This document shows, one piece after another, positions 7,380 through 16,695 of a DNA stretch of 64,000 nucleotides. The notes under the pieces were generated by a model. That model was not told the DNA's origin, ran no database searches, and worked only from the letters and a program-made list of their open reading frames with translations. The stretch's first letter is position 1, and every line of letters starts with the position of its first letter. The stretch is taken from contig HG326666.1 in the NCBI GenBank assembly GCA_000308255.3, positions 23,265-87,264 of the forward strand. The letters are read 5' to 3'. The translations under genes and the position numbers were made by a program. Origin of the DNA: Anaerococcus pacaensis 9403502. GTDB taxonomy: Bacteria > Bacillota > Clostridia > Tissierellales > Peptoniphilaceae.

Positions 7380-8069
7380 TTATAGATAGTATTTTTTAAT
7401 CATTTTAAGATCATCATCTAGTTCATAAACTAGTGGTTGACCTGTCGGGATTTCAAGGTCCATGATGTCTTCATCTGAGATACCTTCGATGTGTTTAGCA
7501 AGAGCTCTTAGTGAGTTACCGTGAGCTGCTACTAGTATTGTCTCATCTTTTAGTAATTGTGGTGCGATGTGGTCAAAGAAGTATGGTAGGGCTCTTTCTA
7601 GAGTTATTTTTAGGTTTTCAGCTGTTGGGATGACATCTTTTGGAAGATTTTTAAACTGTCTCATGTTTAATTGTTCTTCACGTCTTTGATCATCTAGTTC
7701 TGGTGGAAGTGTATCATAGCTTCTTCTCCAGATGTGAACTTGTTCGTCGCCATATTTTTCAGCTGTTTCAGCTTTATTTAGGCCTTGTAGGGCGCCATAG
7801 TGACGTTCATTTAGTCTCCATGATTTTTCAACTGGTACAAATAATTGTTCGCTGTATTCTAGGACGTAGTTACAAGTTTTGATAGCACGTTTTAGGATAG
7901 ATGTGTGAGCGTGGTCAAATACTATGCCTGCTTCTTTGATTTTTTTACCAGCTTCAATTGCTTCTTCTACACCTTGTTCAGATAGGTCTACATCTACCCA
8001 TCCTGTGAATTTATTAGCTAGGTTCCATTCTGACTGGCCATGTCTTACCATTACTAAAGTTTTTGTCAT
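7380..8069 (-). CDS. gpmA: 2,3-bisphosphoglycerate-dependent phosphoglycerate mutase
   Basis: A 229-residue enzyme of the histidine phosphatase superfamily. VRHGQSEWN at residues 8-16 holds the phospho-histidine, [11 protein letters not shown] near 90 and [11 protein letters not shown] near 180 hold the rest of the active site. It interconverts 3- and 2-phosphoglycerate in glycolysis. The ATG overlaps the mreB stop (TAATG), so translation may be coupled to mreB. Confidence 0.96.
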   Translation of the reverse strand: MTKTLVMVRHGQSEWNLANKFTGWVDVDLSEQGVEEAIEAGKKIKEAGIVFDHAHTSILKRAIKTCNYVLEYSEQLFVPVEKSWRLNERHYGALQGLNKAETAEKYGDEQVHIWRRSYDTLPPELDDQRREEQLNMRQFKNLPKDVIPTAENLKITLERALPYFFDHIAPQLLKDETILVAAHGNSLRALAKHIEGISDEDIMDLEIPTGQPLVYELDDDLKMIKKYYL

Positions 8070-9118
8070 TATCTTCTCCTTAATTTTTCACTATTTTCAA
8101 GCTCTTTTTGCTTAGCCTTTACTGCCTCTTCCCTGCCCTTGTCTAAGTCATCTAAGAAGGCTAGGGATCTTCCAGTTCCATTTATGACACATTGGTCAGG
8201 ATTTTCTGCAATCCTTACTCCAATTTGGAATTTCTCAGCTATTCTATCGGCAAGGCCAAGCGTGAGTGCACCGCCGCCTGTAAGTATGATTTCCTTATCA
8301 TAAATATCGGCTGCTAGTTCTGGAGGAGTTACCTCTAATACTTTTTTTACCCCATCTACTATTAAATCAACAGGAGCTTTTATAGCTTGATGGATCTCTC
8401 CGACTGGGACGAAGACTTTGTTAGGCAATCCATTTGAAATTTGGCGGCCAGATACTTCTATAGAATCATTGGCCTCGATCAGGCCAGCCTTGATTTTTAC
8501 TTCTTCTGCCTTGTTATCACCAATCAATAGGCCGTATCTTTTTCTGATGAAATCTTTGATGTTTCTATCAAAGGTAAGGCCTGCTACTGGAACTGATGAA
8601 CTAGCTATGATTTGACCCATAGAGATGACAGCTATATCAGTAGTACCTCCACCAATATCTACTATGAGCTCTCCACCAGCTTCAGATACATCTATCCCTG
8701 CTCCTATGGCAGCAGCAAGTGGCTCTTCTATAAGATATGTCCTGTGGGCACCTGCATTTTCACTAGCTTGTAGGACCGCCCTTTTTTCTACTTGTGTGGC
8801 TCTACTTGGCACGCAGATCAAGACATCCGGTTTTAAGATAGCCCTATTTATAGATTTGTCTAGGAAATATTTTAGCATGCGCTCTGTAGCTGGGAAATCT
8901 GCTATGACCCCATCTTTCATAGGCATGATGGCCTTGATATTGCCTGGAGTTCTGCCTACTAATTTCTTGGCTTCTTCACCTACTGCCAGTATTTCATTGT
9001 TTAAGACATCTACTGCTATGACTGATGGCTCTTCTAGCACTATGCCCTTGCCAGTTACATAGACTAGGACCTTGGCAGTACCTAAGTCTATTGCAACACT
9101 TCTTCTAATTCTAGCCAT
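8069..9118 (-). CDS. mreB: Rod-shape determining protein of the MreB/Mbl family
   Basis: A 349-residue actin-like protein. [12 protein letters not shown] at residues 10-21, [14 protein letters not shown] near 157 and [11 protein letters not shown] near 283 are the actin-fold nucleotide motifs; [13 protein letters not shown] near 70 is typical of MreB. No mreC or mreD lies in the window, so it is a stand-alone Mbl/MreB-like copy joined to gpmA. The tail after residue 330 is charged and probably disordered. Confidence 0.93.
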   Translation of the reverse strand: MARIRRSVAIDLGTAKVLVYVTGKGIVLEEPSVIAVDVLNNEILAVGEEAKKLVGRTPGNIKAIMPMKDGVIADFPATERMLKYFLDKSINRAILKPDVLICVPSRATQVEKRAVLQASENAGAHRTYLIEEPLAAAIGAGIDVSEAGGELIVDIGGGTTDIAVISMGQIIASSSVPVAGLTFDRNIKDFIRKRYGLLIGDNKAEEVKIKAGLIEANDSIEVSGRQISNGLPNKVFVPVGEIHQAIKAPVDLIVDGVKKVLEVTPPELAADIYDKEIILTGGGALTLGLADRIAEKFQIGVRIAENPDQCVINGTGRSLAFLDDLDKGREEAVKAKQKELENSEKLRRR

Positions 9119-9126
9119 TTTTGCTC

Positions 9127-10296
9127 CTAATACTTCTTAAGATCATCTACCTTATCTAGCTTCTCCCATGTGAAGGCATCGTTGTCACGACCAAAGTGGC
9201 CGTAGCTTGATGTTTCCTTATATATTGGTCTAAGTAGGTCTAGCTTGTCGATGATGGCTTGTGGTCTAAAGTCAAAGTTTTCTTTTATAATTTCTAACAA
9301 TCTCTCATCATCGTATTTGCCTGTTCCAAAGCTATCGACATAGATTGATAATGGATGAGCCACACCTATAGCATAAGAAATACCTATTTCAAGTCTATCA
9401 GCAAGACCAGCTGCTACCATGTTTTTGGCAGCATATCTAGCCATATAGGCAGCAGAACGGTCTACTTTAGTAGGGTCTTTACCAGAAAATGCTCCGCCCC
9501 CTACTTTGGAATATCCACCGTAAGTATCTACTACTATCTTACGACCTGTAAGGCCACTATCACCTTTTGGTCCACCAATTACGAATTTACCAGTTGGGTT
9601 TATATAAATCTTTGTATCCTCATCTAAAAGGTCAGTATCAACTACTGCTTTGATCACATGTTCGATGAGGTCTTCACGGATTTTATCTATACTCACATCT
9701 TCTGTATGTTGGGCGCTTATAACAATATTATCAATACGAACTAGCTTGTCATCATCGTATTCTACTGTCACTTGGGTCTTGCCATCTGGTCTAAGGTATT
9801 CTAAAGTACCATTTTTTCTTACCTCATCAAGCCTCATAGCCAGTTTATGGGCGTAGCTAACTGATACAGGCAAGTATGAATCTGTTTCATTATCAGCGTA
9901 ACCAAAGATAATACCTTGGTCACCTGCTCCGATTTGGTCGTAGAGTTCGTTGGTGTCCTTATATTCTTGAGCACTATTTACCCCTTGGGCAATGTCTGCT
10001 GATTGCTCGATAAGGGATGTAAGTACTGCTACATTGGCATGGTCAAAGCCTATATTTGGATCATCATAGCCGATTTCTTTGATAGTTTCACGCACGATTT
10101 GCTCTACTGGCGCATAGGCTTTTGTAGAGATTTCCCCTACTACTAGCACAAGACCCGTTGATGTTACAGTCTCACATGCGACTCTTGAATTCTTATCCTG
10201 TCTTAAACATTCATCTAATATAGCATCAGATATCCTATCGCAGACCTTATCTGGGTGGCCTGCTGTTACTGATTCACTTGTTACAAATCTTTTCAT
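9127..10296 (-). CDS. metK: S-adenosylmethionine synthetase
   Basis: A 389-residue MetK with [16 protein letters not shown] (residues 14-29), [12 protein letters not shown] near 122 and [19 protein letters not shown] near 267. It makes SAM from methionine and ATP. No SAM riboswitch is visible ahead of it because it directly overlaps ispF upstream, forming the run yacL-like/ispD/ispF/metK. Confidence 0.98.
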   Translation of the reverse strand: MKRFVTSESVTAGHPDKVCDRISDAILDECLRQDKNSRVACETVTSTGLVLVVGEISTKAYAPVEQIVRETIKEIGYDDPNIGFDHANVAVLTSLIEQSADIAQGVNSAQEYKDTNELYDQIGAGDQGIIFGYADNETDSYLPVSVSYAHKLAMRLDEVRKNGTLEYLRPDGKTQVTVEYDDDKLVRIDNIVISAQHTEDVSIDKIREDLIEHVIKAVVDTDLLDEDTKIYINPTGKFVIGGPKGDSGLTGRKIVVDTYGGYSKVGGGAFSGKDPTKVDRSAAYMARYAAKNMVAAGLADRLEIGISYAIGVAHPLSIYVDSFGTGKYDDERLLEIIKENFDFRPQAIIDKLDLLRPIYKETSSYGHFGRDNDAFTWEKLDKVDDLKKY

Positions 10297-10769
10297 TATA
10301 TCTCCTCTAATATTACTACGCTACGAGCTTCTATACCGAGTCCTTCTCCTGTAAAACCAAGGCCTTCGCTAGTAGATGCCTTGACTGATACATTCGATAT
10401 GTCAGTTTTTAGATGCTCTGCTAATAAGCTTCTTATCTCTTCCCTTTTTGGGCTTATCTTTGGCAGTTCGCAAATTATAACACTATCTACGTTTCCTATT
10501 TTGTAGCCCCTATCTTCCATTAGACTTACTACTTGATCTAGGAGGTCGATTGAATATATGTCCTTGTATTTGGGATCAGTATCTGGGAAAATTTTTCCTA
10601 TATCCGCTTCAGCGAGAGCTCCTAAGATGGCATCCATTATAGCATGGGTCAAAACATCTGCATCAGAATGGCCCAGTAGGCCCTTCTTATAATCAAATTT
10701 TACCCCGCCAAGGATTAAATCTCTTCCTTCGACTAATCTATGAACATCATATCCTATTCCAATTCTCAT
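10296..10769 (-). CDS. ispF: 2-C-methyl-D-erythritol 2,4-cyclodiphosphate synthase
   Basis: A 157-residue IspF. The metal-binding DVHRL at residues 8-12 and [20 protein letters not shown] (33-52) are diagnostic, and [19 protein letters not shown] near 128 closes the active site. It acts in the MEP isoprenoid pathway directly after the IspD and IspE steps. It overlaps ispD by four bases. Confidence 0.97.
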   Translation of the reverse strand: MRIGIGYDVHRLVEGRDLILGGVKFDYKKGLLGHSDADVLTHAIMDAILGALAEADIGKIFPDTDPKYKDIYSIDLLDQVVSLMEDRGYKIGNVDSVIICELPKISPKREEIRSLLAEHLKTDISNVSVKASTSEGLGFTGEGLGIEARSVVILEEI

Positions 10770-11473
10770 TTATCTCCTCTTTTGCTTTCTACATAGGCCC
10801 TGGCAAATAATATGTCTTCGTTGGTTGTAATCTTTATATTGGAATACTCACCCTCGACTATTTTAACCTTTGTATGCCTATCAAAAAATTCAAATAATTG
10901 GCTGTCATCGGTTATTTTAAACTCGCTTTCTATATATTTTTCATACATAGGAAAAAGAGTTTGGTAAGAAAAGGCTTGTGGGGTTTGGATATTATAAACA
11001 TAGTCGCGGTTTGGTGTGAAATCCACATGCATATTTTCATCTGCTATCTTTACTGTATCCTTAGATTTGGTTGCAGTCACTACTGCCTTACATTTTTTTA
11101 GATGGCTTAGAGTATCGTAAAAAAGTTTTCTACTTGCAAAAGGCCTTACCCCGTCATGGGTTAAGACCAATTCACAATTCTTATTACAAGCTTTAAGCCC
11201 TTCAAATGTAGATTTCTCGCGGGTAGTAGACCCATAGACATATTTGATATCCCTATCGTATTTTTTAAGGATACTTCTTATATTATCTTCATCAGCTGGT
11301 CTTATCACTAAAATTATTTCATCAAATTCGTCAATACTTGTGATAGTATCTAGGGTAAGCTCTATGATGGTTTTGCCATCAATTTCTAGATAGGGCTTAT
11401 TTATCGAATTGTTCATGCGAGTCCCACTACCAGCAGCTGTAACTATAGCTGATAAAAACTTGCCGTCTATCAT
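10766..11473 (-). CDS. ispD: 2-C-methyl-D-erythritol 4-phosphate cytidylyltransferase
   Basis: A 235-residue nucleotidyltransferase with AAGSGTRMNNSINKPYL near residue 13, THDGVRPFAS near 104 and VYNIQTPQAF near 158, the standard IspD motifs. It forms CDP-methylerythritol in the MEP pathway and is coupled to ispF. Confidence 0.95.
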   Translation of the reverse strand: MIDGKFLSAIVTAAGSGTRMNNSINKPYLEIDGKTIIELTLDTITSIDEFDEIILVIRPADEDNIRSILKKYDRDIKYVYGSTTREKSTFEGLKACNKNCELVLTHDGVRPFASRKLFYDTLSHLKKCKAVVTATKSKDTVKIADENMHVDFTPNRDYVYNIQTPQAFSYQTLFPMYEKYIESEFKITDDSQLFEFFDRHTKVKIVEGEYSNIKITTNEDILFARAYVESKRGDK

Positions 11474-12571
11474 CTAGTCCTCTTCACTTCTTACAAAGAT
11501 CATACGACCAGCAGATGTTTGTAAGACGCTAGTTACTACTGCATTTATAGTTTGATCGATATATTTATCCCCATCTTCTACTACAACCATAGTACCATCG
11601 TCTAAATAGCCTACGCCTTGGTTTTTACCCTTACCCTCTTTGATGACATCTATGCGCATCGCTTCTCCTGGGATAACAATAGGTTTTAAGGCATTGGCCA
11701 AGTCGTTGATATTTAAGATTGGTATGCCTTGGACATCTGCCACCTTGTTTAGATTGTAATCATTTGTAAAAATTTTGGCATTCATATCTAGGGCAAGTTT
11801 TAAAAGCTTGCTATCAACTTCTTTGATATCAGGATAATCAGTATCTACTATAACAAGATTTATTCTCTCAGAATTTTTGATACTATTTACTATATCAAGC
11901 CCACGTCTACCGCGTTCGCGTTTTAGGTCATCTGGGCTATCAGCTATATGTTGGAGTTCCTCTAGTACAAATTCACTTATGATAAGGTCCCCTTCTATAA
12001 AGTCAGTCTCTATAATATCAACTATACGGCCATCTATGATTACTGATGTATCGAGAATCTTAGGGCTAGCTTCCGATTTATCTCTTGTATGACGATTGAG
12101 CCTAGATTCTTTATTCTCCTTAGATGACTTAAAGAGAGATGAGAATTCATCAGAATTCCTTAGGGCAATTCTCCATCCTAGGTAACCCAAACCAATATAT
12201 AATAATATAGATAATAGCACAAAAATTGAATTTCCCACAAACGGTAGTTGCAGGGTGGTTAAAGGTCTAGATATTAGAAATGCTATAAGTATACCGATGA
12301 TGACACCAACCGTTCCAACAATCAATTTGTTAGCTGGTATTTCTGACATCTGTAGTTCAAAATTTGAAAAATTCTTTAGCAACCTATCCGATATCGGAGG
12401 TGCTATCAAATAGAAGATTACTCCACCTATGAGTCCTGCTATGATATTTGCAATAATAAACATAATGCCGCTATCTGCTAAGAGATTCGTCGCGGCATTG
12501 ATTAAATTAAATATTACAATTCCAAGAACAGTCCCAATCAGCGTAATAACCAATTGAAATATTCTTCTCAT
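11474..12571 (-). CDS. PIN and TRAM domain membrane protein (YacL family)
   Basis: A 365-residue protein. Residues 1-140 hold four membrane helices. Residues 170-285 form a PIN domain with acidic residues at ILDTSVIIDGR, FVLEELQHIAD and TNDYNLNKVAD. Residues 295-360 are a TRAM domain (GEAMRIDVIKEGKGKNQGVGYL). PIN domains are usually nucleases, and TRAM binds RNA. The real substrate of YacL proteins is not settled. It lies directly ahead of ispD, as in other Firmicutes. Confidence 0.92.
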   Translation of the reverse strand: MRRIFQLVITLIGTVLGIVIFNLINAATNLLADSGIMFIIANIIAGLIGGVIFYLIAPPISDRLLKNFSNFELQMSEIPANKLIVGTVGVIIGILIAFLISRPLTTLQLPFVGNSIFVLLSILLYIGLGYLGWRIALRNSDEFSSLFKSSKENKESRLNRHTRDKSEASPKILDTSVIIDGRIVDIIETDFIEGDLIISEFVLEELQHIADSPDDLKRERGRRGLDIVNSIKNSERINLVIVDTDYPDIKEVDSKLLKLALDMNAKIFTNDYNLNKVADVQGIPILNINDLANALKPIVIPGEAMRIDVIKEGKGKNQGVGYLDDGTMVVVEDGDKYIDQTINAVVTSVLQTSAGRMIFVRSEED

Positions 12572-12597
12572 TAATGCTCCTTGCTTTCATTTTGATA

Positions 12598-13077
12598 TTA
12601 TAAGCCTATCGACTCATCTATCATTGCTTCTGCTTTTTGCGTTTCTAGAGAACCTGCCATGACCAATTCACTGGCCAAAATACGCCTTGCCCTATTTAGT
12701 AATTTCTTTTCTGTAGTTGAAAGTCCTTTTTCCTTATCCAAAATAGCCAAGTTTCTCACCATCTTTGCTATTTCAAATATGTCCCCAGTCTTTATGATTT
12801 CCTGGTTTTCTCTGTATCTGACATTCCAATTGCTACTCATCTCAGTTGGGTCTTCGTCTAAGATCTTAAGTACTTCATCGCCTTCTTCCTTGCCGATGAC
12901 CTCTCTTATGTTCATCTTGTCAATATTACTAATTGGTATAGAGATATCCATAGAACCAATTGGCATTTTTAGGATGAAATATTCTTTCTCTTCTCCTAAA
13001 AATTCCTTTTTTTCAATAGAATCAATAACACCCGCCCCATGGTTTGGGTATACGATTTTATCGCCTATTTTAAACAT
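12598..13077 (-). CDS. CarD-family transcriptional regulator
   Basis: A 159-residue protein. The N-terminal RNA-polymerase-interacting domain begins MFKIGDKIVYPNHGAGVI, the CarD/CdnL/TRCF hallmark. The C-terminal helical part ends with RARRILASELVMAGSL, fitting the DNA-binding region of CdnL. CarD stabilises open complexes at many promoters. Its stop lies 26 bases ahead of the YacL-like gene start. Confidence 0.93.
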   Translation of the reverse strand: MFKIGDKIVYPNHGAGVIDSIEKKEFLGEEKEYFILKMPIGSMDISIPISNIDKMNIREVIGKEEGDEVLKILDEDPTEMSSNWNVRYRENQEIIKTGDIFEIAKMVRNLAILDKEKGLSTTEKKLLNRARRILASELVMAGSLETQKAEAMIDESIGL

Positions 13078-13164
13078 TTTAACCTCCTAGGTTCTCATTT
13101 ATATTATATCAAATGAAAGCCTTTAGGTAAAATATTTTAAGTAGAAGTTCAGAATTTTGATAAA

Positions 13165-14064
13165 TTATCTACGCAATCCTGTTCTCATCCTTACTTTTTC
13201 GCGAAGAACCTCAATTTCTGATTGAGTTGTAGAACCGCCATACTCCCCATCAAGGGCCCATGCTACCTTCTCGTTGGTTTTGATTTTAAAATTAGAACCT
13301 TGCCTTAGGATTACCATATCGTTCTCCTCACCATTAGTTAGCCCAAATATAATTTTATTGACATCCGATAGTGATTGCGGGCGTTTGACCATAGATAGTT
13401 CAAATATACCATCAGAAAGCCCTACATTTTCTCCAGTAATCCCTGTGAAACCTCCAACAGAAATAGAATTGGTCACCATAAAGTGGATAATATCATCGCT
13501 TATGATCTCCCCTTCTACTTCTAAGTCTATTTTATAGGTTGGAATGTTAACTAGAGGTAAAGTTGACTTTAATCCTTCGAAAATATAGGCAGAGCGGCCG
13601 AAGATATTTTTGGCATTTTGGTCAGTAGAATACGAGACCTCAGCGATTGTCCCAAAAGCTGCTACATAGACAAAATATTTTTCATCAATCTTTCCTATAT
13701 CTATGCGGTGCTCATAACCACGTGTGGCTACCTTTGTTGCCTTTTCAATATCAGCTGGGATATTGATGCTTCTGGCAAAGTCATTGGTAGATCCTGTTGG
13801 GACGTAGCCAATTAGAGGATCAGATTCTATTTTACTAACTGCAGATACCACCTCATCTAGGGTCCCATCTCCACCAGATACTAATATTTCGTCAAAATGA
13901 TGGCCATAGTCTAAGAGTATGTCTCTAGCATCGCCTTGTCTTTGAGTGGCATATACGGTTGTAAAATATTCTCTTTCGCTTAGATAATCCACTATCCAAG
14001 GCAGGTAATCATTTATGATTCTTTGTCCGCTATTTGGATTATAGATAAAAAGTAATTCTTTCAT
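13165..14064 (-). CDS. Lipid kinase of the diacylglycerol kinase (YegS/DgkB) family
   Basis: A 299-residue protein with IYNPNSGQ (residues 6-13), VSGGDGTLDEVVSAV near 61 (nucleotide site) and YVPTGSTNDFARS near 86. The C-terminal beta domain contains AWALDGEYGG near 273. It probably phosphorylates diacylglycerol or a related lipid on the inner membrane face. No operon partner; a short gap follows the selenium cluster. Confidence 0.9.
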   Translation of the reverse strand: MKELLFIYNPNSGQRIINDYLPWIVDYLSEREYFTTVYATQRQGDARDILLDYGHHFDEILVSGGDGTLDEVVSAVSKIESDPLIGYVPTGSTNDFARSINIPADIEKATKVATRGYEHRIDIGKIDEKYFVYVAAFGTIAEVSYSTDQNAKNIFGRSAYIFEGLKSTLPLVNIPTYKIDLEVEGEIISDDIIHFMVTNSISVGGFTGITGENVGLSDGIFELSMVKRPQSLSDVNKIIFGLTNGEENDMVILRQGSNFKIKTNEKVAWALDGEYGGSTTQSEIEVLREKVRMRTGLRR

Positions 14065-14124
14065 AGTATGCTCCTTTGCTATGAAATATCTTAGATAAAA
14101 TATACTTTTAATTTAAGCTTTTGT

Positions 14125-14152
14125 AAAAAAATATCCCCGCCGTAGCGGGGAT
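14125..14152 (-). terminator. Terminator of the yedE operon
   Basis: ATCCCCGC pairs with GCGGGGAT around a four-base loop, followed by a T-rich tract on the minus strand immediately after the DUF3343 gene. Confidence 0.85.
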
Positions 14153-14155
14153 AAA

Positions 14156-14401
14156 CTAGAAGTCTTTTATGATTTTAAAATCATCTGAGCCTGTTATTTC
14201 ATAAAAGCTCTCAGCATCTATTAAATTTTCAATAACCAACGATTCGATTTGTTCTAGCGAAAGATCTGTGGTCATTGCATAGCCACACGAAGATGATAGC
14301 TTGGTTGGAACTGGTACTAGCTTTGCACTAGAATCGAGCTCTTTTGCAAGAGTTTCTAATTGGATAGCTGCTGTAGTTGTATGAAAGGTCACAAGATTCA
14401 T
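14156..14401 (-). CDS. DUF3343 small protein (putative Se/S carrier)
   Basis: An 81-residue protein with TFHTTTAAIQLETLA at the N-terminus and the central LSSSCGYAM motif whose cysteine is the conserved feature of DUF3343. The family commonly sits next to YedF/TusA-like proteins and selenium genes. It is the last gene of the yedE operon and overlaps the TusA-like stop by one base. Confidence 0.82.
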   Translation of the reverse strand: MNLVTFHTTTAAIQLETLAKELDSSAKLVPVPTKLSSSCGYAMTTDLSLEQIESLVIENLIDAESFYEITGSDDFKIIKDF

Positions 14402-14607
14402 TATTTACTGCCTACTATTCTATAATGATCGCCAGCATTTTCTAGATTTGTCTTATAACCAGCATTTTCTAAGAATCTGATTACATTTTCTTTTGATACT
14501 TCTGTATCTACTAAGATAGCAAGTTCACTATCTCCTGCGATTGTTGCTTCTTGGGTAAGCATAATTGGTTCTGGACATGATAGCCCTCTTGTATCTACTT
14601 CTCTCAT
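14401..14607 (-). CDS. TusA/YedF-like sulfurtransferase-fold protein
   Basis: A 68-residue protein containing the CPxP motif: DTRGLSCPEPIMLTQ at residues 4-18. The cysteine can carry a persulfide or selenide in this family. Being encoded between a YedE transporter and DUF3343, it most likely serves selenium or sulfur trafficking rather than tRNA thiolation. It overlaps yedE by four bases. Confidence 0.9.
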   Translation of the reverse strand: MREVDTRGLSCPEPIMLTQEATIAGDSELAILVDTEVSKENVIRFLENAGYKTNLENAGDHYRIVGSK

Positions 14608-15665
14608 GCGTTGCTCCTTTTTGCTGTCATTGCTATGATTAGATTAATTACAAAACCAATTCCCACTGCAATCATACCATTTACTGTAGGACCAGCAGGA
14701 GAAGATGCAAGACCAAAGTTATGGGCAAAAGCTGCTCCCATGATAAGACCTATTACTGTGATAGCTGCATCATTGTCGCCTTGGCCAGATAGTACAGTTT
14801 GTCTGATTGGACAGCCACCCATTAGTACAGATGAGAAGCCCATTAGCATAGTGCCTAGGAAATTCCATAGGTGGTTAGAATGTGCTACTGGTTGGTCAGC
14901 AAAGCCAAAATTAAATTGACCAAAGATTAAATTCATTACTAGTGCACCGATAAAGATACCAGCTACGCCCATAAACAATGTATTATCTTTAACTAAAATA
15001 ATATCTCTAAAGGCTCCAGCTGTACAAAGTCTAGTTTTTTGGAATAAGCCACCTACGATTAGACCTGCGATTAGAGAAAGGATAACTGGTGCATGCATAG
15101 AACCAGGACCTTCTTCAGAGAAATTGATAAATTCTGGTTTTACAAATAAGAAAACTAATAGTAATACCATAAATGCTGGCATAAAGTATCCTGCAATTTT
15201 TGGCTGATTATAGGCACGACCTAATGTAAATCCTCTTTTTAGGAAATAAATACCAACTGCTATACCTGCCACAAAACCAATTAGGCCAATAATAGCATTT
15301 GCATCTCCACCAGCAAGTCTTAAGATTAGTCTTAGTGGACAGCCTAAGAACATTAAAGCACCAATCATAGCTGTAAAGCCCAGTGTAAATCTAAGTATAG
15401 GGCTAGATCCGCCTCTAGATTGGAATTCACCGCTTATGGTTGACATGATACAAGCGCCAAGTACAAAGCCGATTACTTCAGGTCTAAGATATTGAACAAC
15501 TCCAGCTGAATGAAGGCCTAGAGCACCAGTGATATCTCTCCAAAAACAAGCTAGACAAAAACCCATATTTCCAGGATTGCCAAATTTTACCAATAAGGCA
15601 GCAATAATACCAATAACAAGTCCCGCAATGAGGTTTCTGGTCTTACGATTTTTATTAACTTCCAT
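14604..15665 (-). CDS. yedE: YedE-family putative selenium transporter
   Basis: About 353 residues if started at ATG 15665 (MEVNKNRKT), which follows GGAGG by five bases; longer starts up to 15716 lack a ribosome binding site. It has about ten membrane segments in two DUF395/YeeE repeats, with conserved cysteines at GFCLACFWRD near residue 35, FLGCPLRLIL near 105 and MGGCPIRQTVLSG near 285. YeeE/YedE proteins move thiosulfate or are linked to selenium use; the TusA-like and DUF3343 partners favour selenium. Expression is set by a consensus promoter and a long structured leader duplicated elsewhere in the window. Confidence 0.9.
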   Translation of the reverse strand: MEVNKNRKTRNLIAGLVIGIIAALLVKFGNPGNMGFCLACFWRDITGALGLHSAGVVQYLRPEVIGFVLGACIMSTISGEFQSRGGSSPILRFTLGFTAMIGALMFLGCPLRLILRLAGGDANAIIGLIGFVAGIAVGIYFLKRGFTLGRAYNQPKIAGYFMPAFMVLLLVFLFVKPEFINFSEEGPGSMHAPVILSLIAGLIVGGLFQKTRLCTAGAFRDIILVKDNTLFMGVAGIFIGALVMNLIFGQFNFGFADQPVAHSNHLWNFLGTMLMGFSSVLMGGCPIRQTVLSGQGDNDAAITVIGLIMGAAFAHNFGLASSPAGPTVNGMIAVGIGFVINLIIAMTAKRSNA

Positions 15666-15691
15666 GGTTTCCTCCATAATATTTAACGGAA

Positions 15692-15838
15692 AAATGGACA
15701 CAAAAAGTACACTCATCCGTCATTTGTGATTTCGAAAAAAGTGTACTAAAAGCCAAGGCTTATTTTTTCGATTTATATCTTGAAATAGGACGACCAAGTG
15801 TACTTAATCTTGCGATTTTGGCATGAAATCTTATTTCA
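15692..15838 (-). promoter_or_regulatory. Structured leader RNA, copy A (upstream of yedE)
   Basis: About 147 bases nearly identical to 21051-21203. Pairings visible on the minus strand: AAGTACACT (15797-15805) with AGTGTACTT (15705-15713); TCGAAAAAA (15763-15771) with TTTTTTCGA (15732-15740), enclosing AAGCC/GGCTT. A second AGTACACT (15740-15747) can pair with the same AGTGTACT instead, and that strand runs into five Ts. Two competing partners for one terminator-like strand is the layout of an attenuator or riboswitch. The ligand is unknown and no known class is recognised. Confidence 0.65.
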
Positions 15839-15843
15839 TTTTC

Positions 15844-15872
15844 ATTATAAAATATTATTAATTTTTTGTCAA
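15844..15872 (-). promoter_or_regulatory. Consensus promoter of the yedE leader
   Basis: TTGACA (15867-15872) and TATAAT (15844-15849) with a 17-base spacer on the minus strand, a perfect sigma-70/SigA promoter. The same promoter occurs in copy B at 21208-21236. Confidence 0.92.
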
Positions 15873-15888
15873 AGGTATATAACAAAAT

Positions 15889-15919
15889 AATCCCCTAGCA
15901 GGATAATATGCTAAGGGAT
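15889..15919 (-). terminator. Terminator after the permease remnant
   Basis: TCCCTTAGCA pairs with TGCTAGGGGA on the minus strand and is followed by a T-rich stretch. It corresponds to the terminator at 21246-21284 in the other copy. Confidence 0.7.
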
Positions 15920-15927
15920 TTGTTAGT

Positions 15928-16015
15928 TTATGCTACTGATAATTTATTATTGTGGAAGTAGTAGGCTAGGCCAGTTAATATAGCAATGATTACAATATTA
16001 ACTAAAAATGGCCAT
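15928..16015 (-). pseudogene. C-terminal remnant of an ABC-2 permease
   Basis: The minus-strand frame reads WPFLVNIVIIAILTGLAYY then FHNNKLSVA and a stop. This closely matches the last residues of the permease at 21292-22086 (...FHNKKLSVV). No upstream part of the gene is present: the homology begins right after the T-tract of the terminator at 16017-16042. It is a 3' fragment left by a rearrangement. Confidence 0.82.
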
Positions 16016-16016
16016 C

Positions 16017-16042
16017 AAAAAAAAGAGTAGCCTTAGCTACTC
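16017..16042 (-). terminator. Terminator of the peptide/nickel-type ABC operon
   Basis: GAGTAGC pairs with GCTACTC around a four-base loop and is followed by eight Ts on the minus strand. The stem overlaps the stop codon of the last ATPase gene. Confidence 0.9.
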
Positions 16043-16684
16043 ACTGGATACATTAGCTACCATATTTACAATTTTTTTGCTCTCCACATCTAATCTGAGT
16101 TGTTCTTGACTTGCATAATATATTGTTTTGGGATCGTGGCTTACTAGTATGATTACCACACCAGTAATGGACTTTATCATTTCAAGAATATTTTTTTGGT
16201 TGATTACATCCAGCGATGCCGTTGGTTCATCAAGAAGTAAAACTTTTGGATTTTGAGTTATCGCCCTTATAATAGACGCTCTTTGCAACTGTCCCCCTGA
16301 AAGGGAAGTAGGTTTTTTATCTAGCAGGGCTTTGTCCATCCCAAATTTCTCAAATAATTCACCAAGGTCATGACTGGTTTTATTTCTTCTGCATAACTCT
16401 TCTATGGATTCTCTAATGGTCATAGAAGGGTCGAATGATTTAAAGGAATTTTGAAAAACCACTTGAAATCCCATTCTATCTTTATCAACCAATTTACCAT
16501 TTAAGAAAATTTGACCATCATAGGGGATAAGTCCCAGCACCGCTTTCATGAAAGTTGATTTTCCACTACCGGACCTACCCATAAGCCCATAGCACTTAGC
16601 TTTTAAGTCGAGATTGATGTTGTCTAGTACCTTCTTATCCTTATAAGCAACTGAAAGGTCTTTTATTACCAAATTATTTTCCAT
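16037..16684 (-). CDS. ABC transporter ATP-binding protein, second NBD of a peptide/nickel-type system
   Basis: A short 215-residue NBD with Walker A GRSGSGKST near residue 37, signature LSGGQLQRASI near 128 and Walker B VLLLDEPTAS. It resembles NikE/DppF-like subunits but is shorter and lacks the C-terminal oligopeptide-type extension. It forms a heterodimer with the NBD encoded just upstream. It is the last gene of a five-gene operon. Confidence 0.9.
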   Translation of the reverse strand: MENNLVIKDLSVAYKDKKVLDNINLDLKAKCYGLMGRSGSGKSTFMKAVLGLIPYDGQIFLNGKLVDKDRMGFQVVFQNSFKSFDPSMTIRESIEELCRRNKTSHDLGELFEKFGMDKALLDKKPTSLSGGQLQRASIIRAITQNPKVLLLDEPTASLDVINQKNILEMIKSITGVVIILVSHDPKTIYYASQEQLRLDVESKKIVNMVANVSSE

Positions 16685-16695
16685 ACATCTCTCCC

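Larger units (their letters stand above)
15692..16015 (-). repeat. Direct repeat copy A (permease 3' end, terminator, promoter, leader)
   Basis: Aligned by eye with 21051-21380. The promoter-leader half is about 93% identical or better, while the permease-coding part is clearly more diverged. The two copies have the same orientation and flank the ABC operon at 16037-21027. Confidence 0.85.

Noticed and set aside
8625-9062. Antisense ORF of 145 codons over mreB
   Set aside because: Shadow of a strongly conserved gene; composition typical of a complementary frame.
14604-15716. Longer yedE start at 15716
   Set aside because: The extra residues would be encoded by the leader RNA, and GGAGG is placed correctly only for ATG 15665.
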